From positions 1 through 8,079 of the forward strand of contig JBDQGY010000201.1 of NCBI GenBank assembly GCA_040265175.1: 8,079 bases of DNA, given 5' to 3'. This DNA comes from JAAZXR01 sp040265175 (GTDB taxonomy: Bacteria; Myxococcota_A; Polyangia; Nannocystales; Nannocystaceae). This document shows positions 7,101 through 8,079 of the stretch, in pieces. The notes beneath the pieces were generated by a model. That model had not been told where the DNA came from and made no database searches. It saw only the letters and a program-made list of their open reading frames with translations. Positions within the stretch are counted from its first letter, which is position 1. Every line of letters begins with the position of its first letter. Position numbers and translations under genes: made by a program.

Positions 7101-7158
7101 AAAAGAAAATTGTATAGAGCCATCGCGGCGCGAGGCGGTTGCGGGATTCGACGGCCAT
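4108..7158 (-). CDS. Polytopic membrane protein fused to a spermidine-synthase-like Rossmann domain
   Basis: Residues 1-480 are membrane-embedded with about 12-14 helices, for example 13-32, 46-66, 76-97, 121-145, 165-187, 189-208, and a second set from 240 to about 475. The two sets are an internal duplication: SGVCGLVYESIWSR (21-34) matches TGLSSFIYEIAWIR (251-264), and GMTFPL (138-143) matches GMTLPL (373-378). Residues about 495-790 resemble the polyamine propyltransferase fold: TNGKPDAT (527-534), nucleotide motif ALIGFGSG (576-583), acidic E602/E604 in VEIEEK, FDDAKAYF (631-638) and ISEPTNPW (649-656). In true spermidine synthases the catalytic aspartate lies at the last of these; here it is Glu, so aminopropyl transfer is uncertain and substrate unknown. 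Residues about 795-1016 are a helical extension I cannot assign. The protein belongs to the fused membrane/spermidine-synthase-like group, with the Rossmann domain probably cytosolic. ATG 7158 is supported by TAAGG four bases upstream. No polyamine genes are adjacent. Confidence 0.9.
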   Translation of the reverse strand: MAVESRNRLAPRWLYTIFFFSGVCGLVYESIWSRYIRLFVGSAATAQVLVLALFMGGMSVGAWLAGRWVASLRRPVVVYGLLEGAVGLYALVFPLLYTQCMRLAYDVVFPAVGGGMSVTLVKWGMAAALILPPCVALGMTFPLMSVGVLRRRPDDSGHVLGVLYFSNSLGASLGAMLSGFVLVPWVGLPGALTAAGVLNLVIMGLALLERAPTKALPVASEGAEPEPAMSREGGSALRPWALLLLCVAFATGLSSFIYEIAWIRLLSMVIGSATHSFEVMLSAFVLGLALGSGYVRRRIDRFKRPAFVLAMVQVLMGFSAVVTIPAYQLAVHLLGALLESEWGLRTEGGWIAFNALRYLICLLIMLPATFCAGMTLPLVTHLALRRGARESIVGRVYAVNTMGAILGAVLAGTLLLPAMGLRLTLVLGASIDMALGMWILFRLRGVIAARTRAQAMRLSQVTAVTTVAFGAFVYQVDPAVLAAAVFRNGRRHLPAQSEVLYYEDGRTATVILTEDADDGRRRVVYTNGKPDATVVLDRFPEGRPPSRGPKIGGDEPNQFLVGILPLLARPEATDVALIGFGSGVTAHVLLGSPTLERLDTVEIEEKMVEASRLFLPENARAHADPRSNVVFDDAKAYFSARQSRYDVIISEPTNPWVSGVSSLFTVDFYREVKRYLEDDGVLCQWIQGYELGDELMLSVLAAIDDEFDQYLIVQVGALDWLIMASHDGTPLTLQDAPLEWEGLQWTLNLIGVRGIGDVDALITANRDMLHPLVRDVTPNTDARPILDTGAERARFMKLYASFLEQLRASPLAMYRWLGGIQRAPYRSRGLNDLRDPTVFQAPERAARLLEYFEDPAAPIPPEIDISLMKVWQTADANLVRGIASWGDWVRATYGVFQEVAPYVELRGTPWWAEVCERVRHWEPPAPVAGGRAIELLDALVEEDGARLATLVQEEADDPEAWLPDHFVAVTGLVALRMNRATPEDLRDYAQVRMDLPAPEELGAAFAFESFRAWGSQ

Positions 7159-7299
7159 CGGCCCTTACGCTACCTCACAAGTGGTCCACGTCCATCAAGA
7201 ACCGGCAGCGGCTCCCCCTCGAGGCCCGTTGCTCGCGCACGGAGGGCGAGGGAAGGCCGCCACCCCCACCACGGTTGCAAAACGCGATAACTTTCGGAC
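7159..7299. other. Divergent intergenic spacer
   Basis: These 141 bp separate the membrane fusion gene (-) from the hydroxyacid dehydrogenase (+) and must hold both promoters. For the + gene, GATAAC (7286-7291) resembles a -10 and lies eight bases before ATG 7300, which would leave almost no 5' leader; no matching -35 is seen. I see no convincing - strand promoter, hairpin or terminator. Confidence 0.4.
7163..7167 (-). promoter_or_regulatory. Ribosome binding site of the membrane fusion gene
   Basis: Reading the minus strand, TAAGG followed by GCCG precedes ATG 7158. This is the clearest Shine-Dalgarno match in the window and fixes that start codon. Confidence 0.65.
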
Positions 7300-8079
7300 A
7301 TGTCGACCCCATCTCTCCCGCTGGTCGCCGTCGCACCAGAGATTCCAGAGGCGTGGACGAGTCGACTCCACGCCCACGCGCGGGTAATTCCGCTGTCCTC
7401 CAACGTCGCGAACGACGACGCGGAGGTGGAGGGAATCTTGACGATCCTCACCATGCGAGTCGATGACTCGATGTTGGCTCGCTTTCCCAAGCTACGGGTG
7501 GTGAGCAATATGGCGGTGGGGGTCGACAATATCGATCTCGCCGCGTGTCAACGCCGGGGTGTTCATGTGGGGAACACCCCCGGCGTGCTCACGGACGCCA
7601 CCGCGGACATCGCCATCACGCTCATCTTGTCCGTCACCCGCCGAGCATTCGTCGCTAGCCGCGATGCCCGCGAAGGACGGTGGGGTCCCTGGAGCCCCAC
7701 CGGGTGGCTCGGCACATCACTCCGCGGCAAGCGCCTCGGCGTCGTCGGGCTTGGAGCCATTGGCACCGCGACCGCCACGCGCGCCCGCTCCTTTGGCATG
7801 GACATCTGCTACAGCGGGCCCTCGCGCAAGCCCGTGGCCGAGGCCGCACTCGATGCCTCATGGCTGCCCCTCACGAAACTACTCACGAGCGCGGATGTCG
7901 TGTCTCTCCACTGCCCCCTGGTCGAAGCCACCCATCACCTGATCGATACGATGGCCCTTCGCTCCATGAAACCCACGAGCGCGCTCATCAACACGGCGAG
8001 AGGGGATGTGGTCGATCAGGTCGCCCTGGAACGCGCGCTCGACGAGGGCTGGATCGCAGGCGCAGGCCTCGACGTCACC
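7300..8079 (+). CDS. D-2-hydroxyacid dehydrogenase (glyoxylate/hydroxypyruvate reductase type), 3'-partial
   Basis: The frame is open from ATG 7300 to the window edge, giving 260 residues of an expected 310-330. Residues 1-95 belong to the substrate domain (SNMAVGVDNIDL at 69-80, VGNTPGVLTDATAD at 90-103). The dinucleotide fold follows, with GLGAIG at 150-155. INTARGD (230-236) carries the catalytic Arg234; the expected catalytic Glu and His lie beyond the window. After beta-strand 2, YSGPSRK (171-177) has no acidic residue and carries R176 and K177, a pattern often seen in NADPH-preferring members. The likely reaction is reduction of hydroxypyruvate to D-glycerate or glyoxylate to glycolate, in the cytosol; other 2-ketoacids are possible. 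The MOFRL glycerate kinase nearby supports the glycerate role. No clear Shine-Dalgarno precedes the ATG. Confidence 0.9.
   Translation, partial: MSTPSLPLVAVAPEIPEAWTSRLHAHARVIPLSSNVANDDAEVEGILTILTMRVDDSMLARFPKLRVVSNMAVGVDNIDLAACQRRGVHVGNTPGVLTDATADIAITLILSVTRRAFVASRDAREGRWGPWSPTGWLGTSLRGKRLGVVGLGAIGTATATRARSFGMDICYSGPSRKPVAEAALDASWLPLTKLLTSADVVSLHCPLVEATHHLIDTMALRSMKPTSALINTARGDVVDQVALERALDEGWIAGAGLDVT

Overview
The window is GC-rich (about 60-65% by eye) and reads like the chromosome of a myxobacterium-like, former deltaproteobacterial lineage (Myxococcota). This rests on gene style only: an FHA-domain protein, an orphan receiver-XRE regulator, a Cys-rich putative lipoprotein and a large membrane protein with a spermidine-synthase-like domain. 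No phylogenetic marker was tested. Gene density is high, and I see no mobile element, CRISPR array or integrase.

Layout. Positions 1-324 hold the 3' end of an FHA-domain gene (+). Positions 495-650 form a self-contained tRNA-Pro(CGG) unit with promoter, tRNA and a strong intrinsic terminator. A tandem 8-bp direct repeat with a 10-bp period (682-699) precedes a receiver-XRE regulator (752-1369, +). This gene converges on a ChaC-family gamma-glutamylcyclotransferase (1389-1958, -). The ChaC gene is divergent from a Cys-rich putative lipoprotein (2002-2811, +) across a 43-bp gap. A glycerate 2-kinase of the MOFRL family (2793-4100, +) overlaps the lipoprotein end. It converges, with 7 bp between, on a 1016-residue membrane protein fused to a spermidine-synthase-like Rossmann domain (4108-7158, -). 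After a 141-bp divergent spacer, a D-2-hydroxyacid dehydrogenase of the glyoxylate/hydroxypyruvate reductase type (7300 onward, +) runs off the window end.

How the genes may work together. The hydroxyacid dehydrogenase could make D-glycerate from hydroxypyruvate and the MOFRL kinase would phosphorylate it to 2-phosphoglycerate, so the two ends of a short glycerate route lie about 3.2 kb apart with the membrane protein between. ChaC (glutathione breakdown) sits head-to-head with a protein carrying 25 cysteines, a possible thiol link that is only inference.

The least-described item is the Cys-rich protein. All 24 cysteines after the putative lipobox cysteine fall into three eight-cysteine units with identical local spacing. 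I found no clear defence, biosynthetic or mobile system; most other genes belong to known families with local departures from their usual motifs.
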